Positions 8,404 through 16,383 of a stretch of 28,857 nucleotides of DNA are shown here, piece by piece. The stretch is from JARRRD01 sp037381085 (GTDB taxonomy: Bacteria > Nitrospirota > Thermodesulfovibrionia > Thermodesulfovibrionales > UBA6898), in contig JARRRD010000047.1 in assembly GCA_037381085.1 (NCBI GenBank), forward strand, positions 1-28,857. The letters are read 5' to 3'. The notes below the pieces were generated by a model, which saw only the letters and a list, made by a program, of their open reading frames with translations, had not been told where the DNA came from and did not search any database. Numbering within the stretch: position 1 is the stretch's first letter; each line of letters starts with the position of its first letter. A program made the translations under genes and the position numbers.

Positions 8404-8877
8404 ATGAGGGACTGGCTGAAGCATTCTGTTGAGATCTTCGCGGACGGGGCCTGCAGCGGGAATCCCGGCATAGGGGGGTTCGCCGCCATACTTAGAGCGG
8501 GGGTCAAGGTGAGGGAAATATGCGGGTGCGAAAAACTCACTACCAATAACAGGATGGAATTGACCGCCGTGATCGCCGCCCTCGAAAGTCTGAAGGTGCC
8601 CTGCAAAGTAAAAGTGACGACGGATTCGAATTATGTGGTGAAAGGCATGACCGAGTGGCTTGAGGGATGGAAAAGAAACGGGTGGAGGAACTCTCAAAAG
8701 AAGGAGGTTCTCAACAGGGACCTATGGGAGAGGCTCCTGAAGGCGGGAGCCCCACACGACATACAATGGTTTTGGGTCAAAGGCCACGATGGTCATCCCG
8801 AGAACGAGTTGTGCGACCGTCTTGCCAGGAACGAGATCATAAAATGCCGTAAAGAGTTGAGAGATGAAAAGACCTGA
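8404..8877 (+). CDS. rnhA: Ribonuclease HI
   Basis: Cleaves the RNA strand of RNA-DNA hybrids, removing primers and R-loops in the cytoplasm. The sequence has the family opening VEIFADGACSGNPGIGG and the catalytic acids D14, E52 (RMEL), D74 (TTDSNY) and D138 (CDRLA), with the conserved H128 in VKGHDGH. Length (157 aa from this start) matches the roughly 155 aa of E. coli RNase HI. A TTG at 8368 would add 12 residues; I prefer ATG 8404 because it gives the usual short N-terminus before the first strand. No strong ribosome site is visible for either. The end overlaps the next gene by 14 bases. Confidence 0.92.
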   Translation: MRDWLKHSVEIFADGACSGNPGIGGFAAILRAGVKVREICGCEKLTTNNRMELTAVIAALESLKVPCKVKVTTDSNYVVKGMTEWLEGWKRNGWRNSQKKEVLNRDLWERLLKAGAPHDIQWFWVKGHDGHPENELCDRLARNEIIKCRKELRDEKT

Positions 8878-10126
8878 ACTGCTCGCCCCTGCGGGAGATT
8901 TCGAAAAGCTGAAGACGGCGATACATTACGGCGCCGATGCCGTTTATCTGGGCGATTCCAGGTTCAGTCTGAGGAGCAAGGCGGGAAATTTCAGCCCGCG
9001 CGAGATCGAGGCGGCTGTTGTCTACGCCCATGAATGGGGTGTCAGGGTATATGTCACGGTGAACATCTTCCCGCACAACCGGGATTTGCCGGGCATCAGG
9101 GAACATGTGGCGCTCCTCAGGGATACAAGTCCCGATGGGGTCATCCTTTCGGACCCGGGACTCTTCATGATGTTGAGGGAGAAGGCGCCTGCACTCAACC
9201 TTCATGTCAGCACACAGGCTAATATTACCAATTCGGAGTCTGCCGGATTCTGGGAAAAACTCGGGGCGAAAAGGCTTGTGCTGTCCAGGGAGCTGTCCCT
9301 TGACGAAATTCGAGAGATACGGCGAAAGACAAGTGTTGAACTGGAGACGTTTGTCCACGGTTCCATTTGCATCTCTTATTCCGGAAGATGTTATATAAGC
9401 AGCTTTTTGGCGTCGCGAAGCGCAAACAGGGGTCAATGCACAAATTCCTGCAGGTGGAGATATGCCCTTGCGGAGGAGAAGAGGCCGGGCGAATACTTTC
9501 CCGTATCCGAAAACGACAGGGGGACTTACCTGATGAGTTCCAGGGACCTTTGCATGATCGGACACCTGCCCTTGCTTGCTGGAGCGGGGGTGGACAGTTT
9601 CAAGATCGAGGGAAGGATGAAGGGGATAAACTATGTTGCGGGAGTTGTGAAAACTTACCGTGAAGCCATAGACAGGATGGTGGCGGGGCAAGATTTCGAA
9701 TGCGAGCCGGGCTGGCTGAGAGAGCTCTCCATGTTCAGCAGCAGAGGATATACGACCGGCATGTTCCTGGGGAAACAGCCGGACGGGGACTATAATTTCG
9801 ACGGCGAGGTTTACCGTATGAGCCATGATCTGGTGGGGGTTGTCACCGGAATCAGAGGAAATACGGCCAAGGTGGAGTTGAGGAACCGGATAGACAAGGG
9901 AGACGCTGTTGAGTACCTGTCCCCGGGGCTTGAGGAGAGGTCCTTCCCGGTAGTGTTCCTGAGGGACGAGCGGGGACTGGATCTGGAATCGGCAAGGAAT
10001 GAAGACGTGGTCTTTATGAGGGTGCCCGATGGTGTCAGGCAGAACGACCTGATCAGAAGAAGAAAGAACTTCGGGCGGAGGGAGAATAACACCCGGGTTT
10101 CGGCCTCCTCAGAGGGCGCGGAATAG
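8864..10126 (+). CDS. trhP: U32-family protein, TrhP/YegQ type tRNA hydroxylation factor
   Basis: Member of the peptidase U32 family. It shows LLAPAGDFEKLKTAIHYGADAVYLG at the N-terminus and the family signature ETFVHGSICISYSGRCYISSF with further cysteines (QCTNSCRWRY). These cysteines bind an iron-sulphur cluster in relatives. This signature is closest to E. coli YegQ (TrhP), which is needed for prephenate-dependent formation of 5-hydroxyuridine derivatives at the tRNA wobble position. At 420 aa it is slightly shorter than YegQ (about 450). RlhA, UbiU and UbiV are other U32 relatives and cannot be fully excluded. The start is ATG 8864, overlapping rnhA by 14 bases. Confidence 0.82.
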   Translation: MKRPELLAPAGDFEKLKTAIHYGADAVYLGDSRFSLRSKAGNFSPREIEAAVVYAHEWGVRVYVTVNIFPHNRDLPGIREHVALLRDTSPDGVILSDPGLFMMLREKAPALNLHVSTQANITNSESAGFWEKLGAKRLVLSRELSLDEIREIRRKTSVELETFVHGSICISYSGRCYISSFLASRSANRGQCTNSCRWRYALAEEKRPGEYFPVSENDRGTYLMSSRDLCMIGHLPLLAGAGVDSFKIEGRMKGINYVAGVVKTYREAIDRMVAGQDFECEPGWLRELSMFSSRGYTTGMFLGKQPDGDYNFDGEVYRMSHDLVGVVTGIRGNTAKVELRNRIDKGDAVEYLSPGLEERSFPVVFLRDERGLDLESARNEDVVFMRVPDGVRQNDLIRRRKNFGRRENNTRVSASSEGAE

Positions 10127-10148
10127 TGCCGGGGGCATGGAGGGAATA

Positions 10149-10631
10149 ATGGATGGGTTCGCCGGGCGTTCATCGGCAAGACAGGAAATGCTGACGTGCA
10201 GGGTTTGCGGCGCCTATCTGAATCAAGGTGAGGGGTTTCAGTGCCCAAGGTGCAAGAGGTCGCCGCTTTGCCGCGCGCACAGGGTCCCCGGCAGGAGGGA
10301 GTGTGCCGGATGCGTGCTTGAGATCAAGAGGAAGGAACTCCGTGATTTGAAGAACCAGGAGCACAGCATCAGAAATTTCCTGAGGCTGACGCAGTTTGTT
10401 TTTCTGGTGTTCGCAATCCTGTTTATATCTTCGAAGGCCGGCCTCGCAGGGACAGTGGAGTTTCTTAGGGACAGTCTTATAATGGAAAACATGGGCTATC
10501 TCGGGGGGCTGTCCGTTGCAGGCTATATATTATTCCGGATTATCCTGTATAATCAAAATAGCCGCGTAAGGGAACTGGAAACGGAGATGAATAAGATAGA
10601 AAAGAGAGACCTGAGAAGACTGGTCAAGTAA
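10149..10631 (+). CDS. Zinc-ribbon membrane protein of unknown function
   Basis: The N-terminal 60 residues carry paired cysteines (CRVCG, CPRCK, then a cysteine and histidine, then CAGC), consistent with a zinc-binding ribbon or B-box-like fold. Two hydrophobic segments follow: about LTQFVFLVFAILFISS, then GYLGGLSVAGYILFRIIL. The tail is a basic helical segment predicted to form a coiled coil (RVRELETEMNKIEKRD). The start is taken as ATG 10149 because GGAGGG lies 5 bases upstream; ATG 10137 in frame would add four residues. It lies 6 bases before the receiver-SPOR gene, suggesting co-expression. I do not recognise the family. Confidence 0.7.
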   Translation: MDGFAGRSSARQEMLTCRVCGAYLNQGEGFQCPRCKRSPLCRAHRVPGRRECAGCVLEIKRKELRDLKNQEHSIRNFLRLTQFVFLVFAILFISSKAGLAGTVEFLRDSLIMENMGYLGGLSVAGYILFRIILYNQNSRVRELETEMNKIEKRDLRRLVK

Positions 10632-10637
10632 GAACGG

Positions 10638-12059
10638 ATGGAATCTAAAAGAAGAGGAAAGATACTCATCGTCGATGAGGAGAAGGGAATACGGGATCTC
10701 TTTGCCCGTACCCTTGAACCGGCCGGTTACGACGTAGTGGCCGTGGCTGACCCGGATGAAGGTGCGGAGAGGGCGAAGCAGATCGAACCGGATATTGTCT
10801 ATCTGGGTCTTCTTTTCCCGGAGTCGAACGGTCTCAAGGTGAGTAAGTCCATTCATTCCGTTGAACGGCTGAAGGAATTACCGATAGTAGTAACCATATC
10901 CTATCAGGGGGAACTGGATCCGAAATACACCAGGACCATAGGAATCGTGGATGTGCTCGTCAGGCCGCTGAAGCCTGCTGACATCCTTGCAATGACCGCG
11001 AGACTGATGGGAGAAGAAATTCCATTTGAAGGCGGCGGACCTGCCGGCGTCTCCGGAGAGATAAGCGAAGAAGTCCCCGGCACGGTTGAAGAGGCGGGCC
11101 TTTCTCTTGCCGGAAGCGGCGGTGAGGGTGTGTCGGAGGAATCCGAGCTGCCGGTCGAGAGCGAGGAAAAAGAGATGGTAGAGGCGACGGGGGAGATCGA
11201 AGAAGCGGATCGACGGCCTGATCAGACCATGGAGCCGACTGCCGGGGAAGAGCGGGGTTTCCGGGATTTCGTGGCTGAGGAGAAAGAGAGTCACGAGGAT
11301 TGGGTCCCCCCTGATGGCAGGACAGAGGAGACGGGCGGCCAGGAGCACGGTTTCCCGGCGGGGGAGTATAGACCCCCGGGGAATGTGGAGGAGGAAGAGA
11401 AAAGTGCTGAAGAGGCCGATTTTGAGACCCCTCCGGAGACAGGAAAGAGGCCGACGGGAAAATACATCCTCTTCGCCGTCCTTATTCTGTTGGTTGCAGT
11501 GGCTGTGTTTGCGGCCTTTCAGGCCGGTATTCTCCCTGGTGGCAGCCGGGAAGGCAAGACTGCGGCCCTGGTAGTGGAAAAGGCACCCTCGGGAAAGGAG
11601 GTTGCCAGGGAAGTCGCGCGTCCGGGAAAGGCCGGCAACAGTGACAAGACTGAAGATACAGAAGCCCGGAAGGAGAACCGTGAGGCAGAAAAGGTCCTCA
11701 ACGCGTCGCCGTCCCCCGGGGAGCGGAAAGCCCGGCAGGGTACTAAACGTGCAGGCAAACTGCCTCTACGGAGAGGAGCAAAGGTTCTTAACGATGGTCT
11801 GAAAGAACCCAGGATTCTCAGGGGGCAGCAGAAAGAGATATATTCCGTTCAGGTGGGAGCATTTGAAAAAGAGAGCAATGCGGTCTCCTTTGCCGGGAAA
11901 CTGAAAAAAAGAGGCTATGACGCTTTTGTGGAGAAAAGCGCCGGCTCGGGACTCCACAGGGTGCTCATCGGCAGGTTCGGAGATCAGAAAAAAGCCCTGC
12001 AGCAGTCTCAGGTCCTCTTGCGGAAAGATGGCATCAAATCGGTCGTTTACCGTCACTGA
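10638..12059 (+). CDS. Degenerate receiver-transmembrane-SPOR domain fusion protein
   Basis: Residues 7-120 have the receiver fold (ILIVDEEKGIRDLF...), but the phospho-acceptor position reads PDIVYLGLLFPESNG, with Gly57 where Asp is normal. This is a pseudo-receiver. A long acidic, low-complexity region (about 130-270) follows, then one transmembrane segment (about 275-297, YILFAVLILLVAVAVFAAF). A basic/proline linker leads to a C-terminal SPOR domain (about 398-473, YSVQVGAFEKESNAVSFAGKL). SPOR domains bind denuded septal peptidoglycan, so the expected topology is receiver in the cytoplasm and SPOR in the periplasm. It follows the zinc-ribbon protein by 6 bases. The role, perhaps coupling a signalling platform to the division site, is inference. 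Confidence 0.82.
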   Translation: MESKRRGKILIVDEEKGIRDLFARTLEPAGYDVVAVADPDEGAERAKQIEPDIVYLGLLFPESNGLKVSKSIHSVERLKELPIVVTISYQGELDPKYTRTIGIVDVLVRPLKPADILAMTARLMGEEIPFEGGGPAGVSGEISEEVPGTVEEAGLSLAGSGGEGVSEESELPVESEEKEMVEATGEIEEADRRPDQTMEPTAGEERGFRDFVAEEKESHEDWVPPDGRTEETGGQEHGFPAGEYRPPGNVEEEEKSAEEADFETPPETGKRPTGKYILFAVLILLVAVAVFAAFQAGILPGGSREGKTAALVVEKAPSGKEVAREVARPGKAGNSDKTEDTEARKENREAEKVLNASPSPGERKARQGTKRAGKLPLRRGAKVLNDGLKEPRILRGQQKEIYSVQVGAFEKESNAVSFAGKLKKRGYDAFVEKSAGSGLHRVLIGRFGDQKKALQQSQVLLRKDGIKSVVYRH

Positions 12060-12142
12060 GCCCTATTTTCTGAAATTACTTCGTGCCCTTCCCTTGCCGA
12101 CGCAAGTTAGGCCCTCTTTGGAAAGTGGGGGAGATTTTCGGG

Positions 12143-12172
12143 TTGACTATCACATTATGACATCGTTGATAA
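12143..12172 (+). promoter_or_regulatory. Candidate sigma-70 promoter before the Mur ligase
   Basis: TTGACT at 12143-12148 is followed, after 18 bases, by TGATAA at 12167-12172; GATAAT one base later is an alternative -10. Initiation would fall about 30 bases before the ligase ATG at 12210. Hexamers match consensus moderately; no experimental support. Confidence 0.4.
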
Positions 12173-12209
12173 TTGCTTTAGTTTGGCCAGGTCCGGTCTT
12201 TTTGCCGGA

Positions 12210-12512
12210 ATGAAGCTGTTCTTTTCAGGCATAGGCGGAAGCGGCATGTCGGCCCTCGCAGGGTTTCTTGCCGAAAAGGGACACAATGTTTCGGGCTCCG
12301 ACCGTCTGTTTGACGCAGCTCCGGATAGCAGGCTGTTTGAGAGGCTGAAAAGGGGCGTGCCTGGTCGAGACCGAGTTTGCGCCCGAGGCGATAGGCGCTC
12401 GACTTCGCAGTGCAATCGAGCGGGCACAGAGATGGAGCGGAAGGAGCGACGAAGGTCGCGCCGAAACCGTGTCACGGTTCAGGACTGTTGCGGTGGCGGG
12501 CACCAGCGGTAA
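12210..12512 (+). pseudogene. MurC-like ligase, N-terminal fragment of a broken gene
   Basis: The first ~45 residues are the NAD-like Rossmann segment of a Mur ligase: MKLFFSGIGGSGMSALAGF, then GHNVSGSDRLFD, as in MurC/Mpl proteins. Homology ends at FERLKRG near 12353, after which the frame reads an arginine-rich nonsense tail to the stop at 12512. The remaining enzyme continues in another frame from about 12361. The start is ATG 12210, matching the family N-terminus; an in-frame TTG at 12183 is upstream. About 15 residues seem to be missing at the junction compared with MurC-like proteins, so loss of some 45 bases is more likely than a single-base slip. Confidence 0.75.
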
Positions 12513-13545
12513 GTCTACAACCTCCGGGATGCTTGCCTTTCTCATGGAGCGGCTTGGGATGGATCCCTGCTTTATAGGAGGCGGCAGGGTCAAGAACTTT
12601 GTAACGGAAAGAAGGGCCGGCAATTACCTGTCGGGCCGTTCCGATTGGCTTGTTATCGAGGCCTGCGAGTCGGACGGAACGATCGTCGATTACAAACCTG
12701 TCCATTCGATAATCCTGAATCTGGGTCTTGACCACCATTCGATCTCCGAGACGGCCCATATGTTCAAGAAGCTGTGTGAGAATACGTCAGGCCTTGTCAT
12801 CACCGGAGGGGACGATGAAAATATCGCCCGTTGGGACCTCAATGGTCCGATAAACTTTTCCATCGAGCGCGAGTCTCCTTACCGGGCCGAGAATGTTGAA
12901 TATCATCGTTTAAACACCGCCTTTACGGTGAGGGGCCGGAAGTTTACCGTTCCTTTGCCGGGGAAGCACAATCTCTATAACGCCGTTGCCTGCATAGCAT
13001 TTCTGTCGGAACTCGGCGTCCCGCTGGAGGACACGGGGGAGGTCCTCCGGGGGTTTTCGGGCATCGAGCGCAGATTTGATATCCGTCTGGACGATGAGAG
13101 TTATCTGGTCATAGACGACTATGCTCATAACCCTGACAAGATATTCAATCTCATGCAGACAATGAAGCGGATGAGCAGAAGCGTCTGCTACATTTTTCAG
13201 CCGCACGGCTATGGTCCGACCAGACTTTTGAGGGAGGGGTATATAGAGACATTCGTTGCGAACCTGAGGGAATCGGACCATCTTTTTCTTCTTCCAATAT
13301 ACTATGCGGGGGGGACGTCGGCCCGCGACATTTCGAGCGAAAACATCGTCGAGGCTGTAGCGGCATCGGGCAAACAGGCAAGCGCGATGGGGGAACGCCG
13401 GCGTATTTTCGGCCTGCTCGGAAACTGGCAGAGCTACGTTATTTTCGGGGCCAGGGATGACTCGCTTTCAGACTATGCTGAAGAAATCGCGTTGATGCTG
13501 CGCAGAAAAAGACCTTTCCGGCCTGCGCCCACCTCCACCTCCTGA
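12361..13545 (+). pseudogene. MurC-like ligase, main catalytic part in shifted frame
   Basis: ATP-dependent ligase of the MurC/Mpl superfamily, which joins amino acids or peptides to UDP-N-acetylmuramate. Visible motifs are the P-loop AVAGTSGKSTTSGML, IEACESDGTIVDYKP, LDHHSISE, PGKHNLYNAVACIAFL and DDYAHNPDKI. The P-loop has GTSGKST rather than the GTHGKTT of true MurC and Mpl, suggesting a distinct subfamily with an uncertain substrate. The frame is open from 12349, but its first usual start is GTG 12469, which sits just before the P-loop and would leave out the N-terminal domain. It is therefore most likely the remainder of the gene beginning at 12210. A catalytically active full-length protein cannot be made from the sequence as given. 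It ends 8 bases before a convergent gene. Confidence 0.78.
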
Positions 13546-13553
13546 TTGGACGA

Positions 13554-14087
13554 TCATTTTGTCGGTGGAGACGGCCGTGCCGGGTAAAGTTTCCGGACAT
13601 CGCCCAGAATCTCTTCCTTCAGTTTTTCGATCTCTTCCTTGAACTTTTTGCTGGCCATCACCTCCGCCGGCAATTCGTCGAACCTCCTGATGATAATCTC
13701 ATGGAGGATCCCGCTGAGGCTCCTTGCCTGTTCATTTATCGAGTTCTGGGTGTTGACGGTTGCGTCGACGAGGCGTTCCAGACGGTCGTTGCTGACAGCA
13801 AGTTTCTCATCTATGGAGGTCAGAGAAACAAGTATCTGACTGAGGCTGTCGGCGCTCTGGCCGGTGGAAAGCGCAGTGAGCTGGGCGACGTCTACCATTT
13901 GGCCCTCGCATGTCCCGGGAGCGGCGATATCCCCTGAAGGTATCCACCGGCCCAGACAGACTTGAGGTCCCGTGCCGCCCCCTACAAATGTGTATCCGCC
14001 TGCAACCCGGGTCTGGGCGCCGCCCGATGACGCCCCTGTCATGATAAATCCCAAACAGACTGCGGTAAGACAAATCCACTTTTTCAT
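13554..14087 (-). CDS. Secreted coiled-coil protein of unknown function
   Basis: I do not recognise this family. The N-terminus (MKKWICLTAVCLGFIMTGASSGGAQT) is a clear Sec signal peptide, with a likely signal peptidase site after the SGGAQ region. A short glycine-rich stretch with two cysteines (QVCLGRWIP..GTCEGQ) follows, which could form a disulphide. Then come about 100 residues of heptad-like helix (SLTSIDEKLAVSNDRLERLVDATVNTQNS...) and a charged C-terminus. The start is ATG at 14087, with a G-rich run just upstream; the longer frame to 14150 would bury the signal peptide and is rejected. It converges with the Mur ligase gene. Probably periplasmic; role unknown. Confidence 0.72.
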   Translation of the reverse strand: MKKWICLTAVCLGFIMTGASSGGAQTRVAGGYTFVGGGTGPQVCLGRWIPSGDIAAPGTCEGQMVDVAQLTALSTGQSADSLSQILVSLTSIDEKLAVSNDRLERLVDATVNTQNSINEQARSLSGILHEIIIRRFDELPAEVMASKKFKEEIEKLKEEILGDVRKLYPARPSPPTK

Positions 14088-14118
14088 GATTCCCCCCCGG
14101 AGATCTCTCCATGTCATT

Positions 14119-14130
14119 GTTTGCACAAAC
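14119..14130. repeat. Short perfect inverted repeat upstream of the secreted protein
   Basis: GTTTGCACAAAC is a perfect 12-base palindrome lying 32 bases upstream of the secreted-protein start. It could be an operator half-pair, but a palindrome of this size can arise by chance. The surrounding gap of 293 bases (14088-14380) otherwise shows no gene and only weak promoter-like A/T stretches. Confidence 0.25.
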
Positions 14131-14380
14131 AGCCTCTCCGCAGCCCTCACCCGTTCAGGTGAAGGTCAGGAGGAAGGCCTTTAAATCTCTGTTGTTCTGT
14201 TATGTGCCCGTGATATCCAGGTTGTATAGATCATTTATATCACAGAAAGGCAAACATGTCACTGCTTCAAAGTCGGCCCTGTCCGCTTTCTCTGCCGACT
14301 AGAAATGTTCTGTTCCGTAAAGGTTAGATACTCCGCCGGAGAGTTGGCCCTGTCGATACCGCCCGCAACAGCGCCTCGGG

Positions 14381-15343
14381 CTACATCACCTCGACGCGGT
14401 TACGGCCCTTATTTTTTGCCGCGTACATGGCATCATCGGCCCTTCGCAGCAGGGTGTTTTCAGTATCATGTTCCCTGAACTGGGTTACGCCGAGACTTAT
14501 CCTCACGGTCTTAAGGTGTCCGAAGTCAAAGTCTTCCACGGATTTTCTTATGCGCTCTGCAAGCTCCGCAGCCCCCTCCAGACTCGTGCCGGGGGCAATG
14601 ACGATGAATTCCTCTCCACCCCATCTGACAAGAGAATCTGTCTCCCTTATATTCTCTCTTGCGGTGCCTGCCACGGCCTTTAAGACATCATCACCCGCGA
14701 TGTGTCCATAAGTATCGTTTACTTCCTTGAAATGGTCGATGTCAAGAATTATGAGGGATAATAAATGGCCGTATCTTCTCGCCATTTCAATCTCCTTCCT
14801 GATGATCTCCTCGAACTTCAGTCTGTTGTATGTCTGGGTGAGTCTGTCCGTTGTGGCAAGTTTCTCCAGTTCCAGCTCCAGCTGTTTGCGCTCCGTTATT
14901 TCCAGCATCATGCCCAATAGTGTTTCTCCCTCGAGGGTCCCGCTGAGAAGTATATTTTTTGTCTTTCCCGATTTTGTTACCGCCTCGAATTCGAAGTTTT
15001 CAACCTTCCCGTCTTTTTTCAGGCGCTCAATCAGGGTCTCCCTGTCTTTGGGGTTCTTGTATCTCAGTCCGACGCCCCCGTTACCTGCTATCTCCTCCAG
15101 AGAATCGTACTCAAGCATTTTGAGCAGAGCCTTATTTGCGAAGAGGAGGTCACCTCCGATGGTGGACTTGTAGATGCCGACAAGCGCGTTATCCACCAGC
15201 GTTCTGTATCTTTTCTCCGATTCGCGTAGCGCGGCTGCAATCTTTTCGCGGGCCGTTTCGGATTTCCTGAATTCGAGAAGCTGACGGCGCATCTGCACCA
15301 GATCATTCAGCAGTTCATTGTCAGTCTTGTCTTTGTCGTTCAT
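14381..15343 (-). CDS. PAS-GGDEF diguanylate cyclase
   Basis: Expected to make cyclic di-GMP from two GTP. A helical N-terminus (KTDNELLNDLVQMRRQLLEF) leads to a PAS sensor domain (about 45-155, ending MLEITERKQLE). A GGDEF domain follows, with DRLTQTYNR, the metal-binding DIDHFKEVNDTYGH and the active site GGEEF at 242-246. The inhibitory I-site RxxD is present as RETD (233-236), exactly five residues before GGEEF, so product feedback inhibition is expected. No transmembrane segment is visible. GGGG just upstream of ATG 15343 could serve as ribosome site. It lies downstream of a broken kinase on the same strand and shares that kinase's N-terminal module, suggesting a functional pair. Confidence 0.92.
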   Translation of the reverse strand: MNDKDKTDNELLNDLVQMRRQLLEFRKSETAREKIAAALRESEKRYRTLVDNALVGIYKSTIGGDLLFANKALLKMLEYDSLEEIAGNGGVGLRYKNPKDRETLIERLKKDGKVENFEFEAVTKSGKTKNILLSGTLEGETLLGMMLEITERKQLELELEKLATTDRLTQTYNRLKFEEIIRKEIEMARRYGHLLSLIILDIDHFKEVNDTYGHIAGDDVLKAVAGTARENIRETDSLVRWGGEEFIVIAPGTSLEGAAELAERIRKSVEDFDFGHLKTVRISLGVTQFREHDTENTLLRRADDAMYAAKNKGRNRVEVM

Positions 15344-15453
15344 CGAATTCCCCGGGTCTCAGCCATTCTACATCAACGCGTTTGCTTTCGCAATAAGTGC
15401 TGGTTTGGGTTCCGGGACGATCACAATGACAGGGACAGGGGACCGTCTAGTAT

Positions 15454-15597
15454 TTATCTCGATCTGTAAGGGAAAAAAAGGTTGAAGGCGGAGCCCTTGC
15501 CGACAGTGCTCTCGACCCTCATAAACCCTCCGTGACCTTCGACGATTTTCCTGGTAATCGGGAGTCCCAGCCCGGTCTCCGTCTTGTCGACTTTTGT
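15454..15597 (-). pseudogene. Small histidine kinase, C-terminal ATPase remnant
   Basis: Reading the minus strand in the frame ending at 15454 gives TKVDKTETGLGLPITRKIV, then EGHGG and VESTVGKGSAFNLFF before TAA. This is the F-box end, G2 box and final strands of a HATPase_c domain. It belongs to the kinase at 15519-16142, whose own frame becomes unrelated sequence over this interval. There is no start codon of its own. About 35-45 residues carrying the G1 box and most of the F box are absent between the two parts. Confidence 0.78.
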
Positions 15598-16142
15598 GGA
15601 ACGGCCTTCATGGCGTCTATCGCGTTGGCTATGAGGTTGTTAATGGCTTCACTGACATGTCTCTTGTCTATGTAGAGAGGCGGGATATCGCCCAGAAAGA
15701 CTTCCGTCCTGATCGATTTGCTTTTGCATGTGTTGCTGTAAAGATCGAGGCACGCTCCCACTACGGTATTGATGTCATGTCTTTCTCTCTGCAGGAAGGC
15801 ATTGCTTGAGAAAACGAGAACGTTTCTGAGCAGCTCCTCGAGCCGTTTTGCCTCCAGGGATATCAGTTCCAGGTATTCTTTTTCCCTGGTTCCCGGGACC
15901 AGGCTCTTCTCAAGTCTCTTTGTGAGCCCGCCGATTACCGTGATGGGGTTTCTTATCTCATGGGCCACATTCGCCGTGAGCCTCCCCAGGGCGGACAATT
16001 TCTCATATTCGATAAGCTTTTCACGGTATTTCTTCTCAGCTTTTTGAAATTCGCTCCGGGACTCTTCAAGGGCACCGATGGTCTTTCGCATTTCCATCAG
16101 ATCATGGATCAGCTGCGTTTTTGTCTTTTCCCGGTCACCCAT
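15519..16142 (-). pseudogene. Small sensor histidine kinase, N-terminal fragment of a broken gene
   Basis: A helical N-terminus (KTKTQLIHDLMEMRKTIGALEE) leads to a DHp domain with NVAHEIRNP (H61) and then an N box (NNLIANAIDAMKAVP). There is no sensor domain, so it is presumably controlled by a partner. After the N box the frame turns into unrelated Arg/Pro/Ser-rich sequence and stops at 15519. The G2 end of the ATPase domain continues in another frame (15454-15597). Without the G1 box the kinase should be inactive. ATG 16142 has CAGGTA about 7 bases upstream. It lies 5' of the diguanylate cyclase on the same strand. Confidence 0.78.
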
Positions 16143-16174
16143 AAAATTACCTGTTCAGTGCAACCCCCTTCCAG

Positions 16175-16184
16175 TTAAAGTATA
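16175..16184 (-). promoter_or_regulatory. Candidate -10 region upstream of the small kinase
   Basis: On the minus strand GTATATACTT lies about 35 bases before the kinase ATG, with an imperfect TTGGTG some 18-20 bases further upstream. A/T-rich and suitably placed, but the -35 match is poor. The rest of 16143-16390 shows no gene. Confidence 0.25.
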
Positions 16185-16383
16185 TACAATTTCCCTCGCG
16201 GTTTCACCAAATGCGTCTGCCCGGTAGCTGCGATTCGGGTAAGCCGTTCTTTGCGAATTGACGGGAATCCGCTTCTTCCTGAGTCCGGAGCCCATGCGTG
16301 TTGCCTGTCTTTTGCCGGTTAATGAAGCGGGAGTGACGGTCCGGACATACTCGACCTTATGTTATCCCGGGAAGCGTTGGAAA

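Noticed and set aside
8837..9826. A 329-codon open frame on the minus strand across trhP
   Set aside because: It is antisense to a clear U32 family protein, has no recognisable motif, and its long run without stops is explained by codon usage of the true gene.
13529..13580. Bidirectional terminator between the convergent Mur ligase and secreted-protein genes
   Set aside because: CTCCACC and GGTGGAG can pair, but the loop is over 20 bases and lies across both coding ends, with no proper T tract on either side.
14320..14350. Hairpin downstream of the diguanylate cyclase as a terminator
   Set aside because: CTCC/GGAG gives only a 4-bp stem and the following minus-strand sequence is not a T run.
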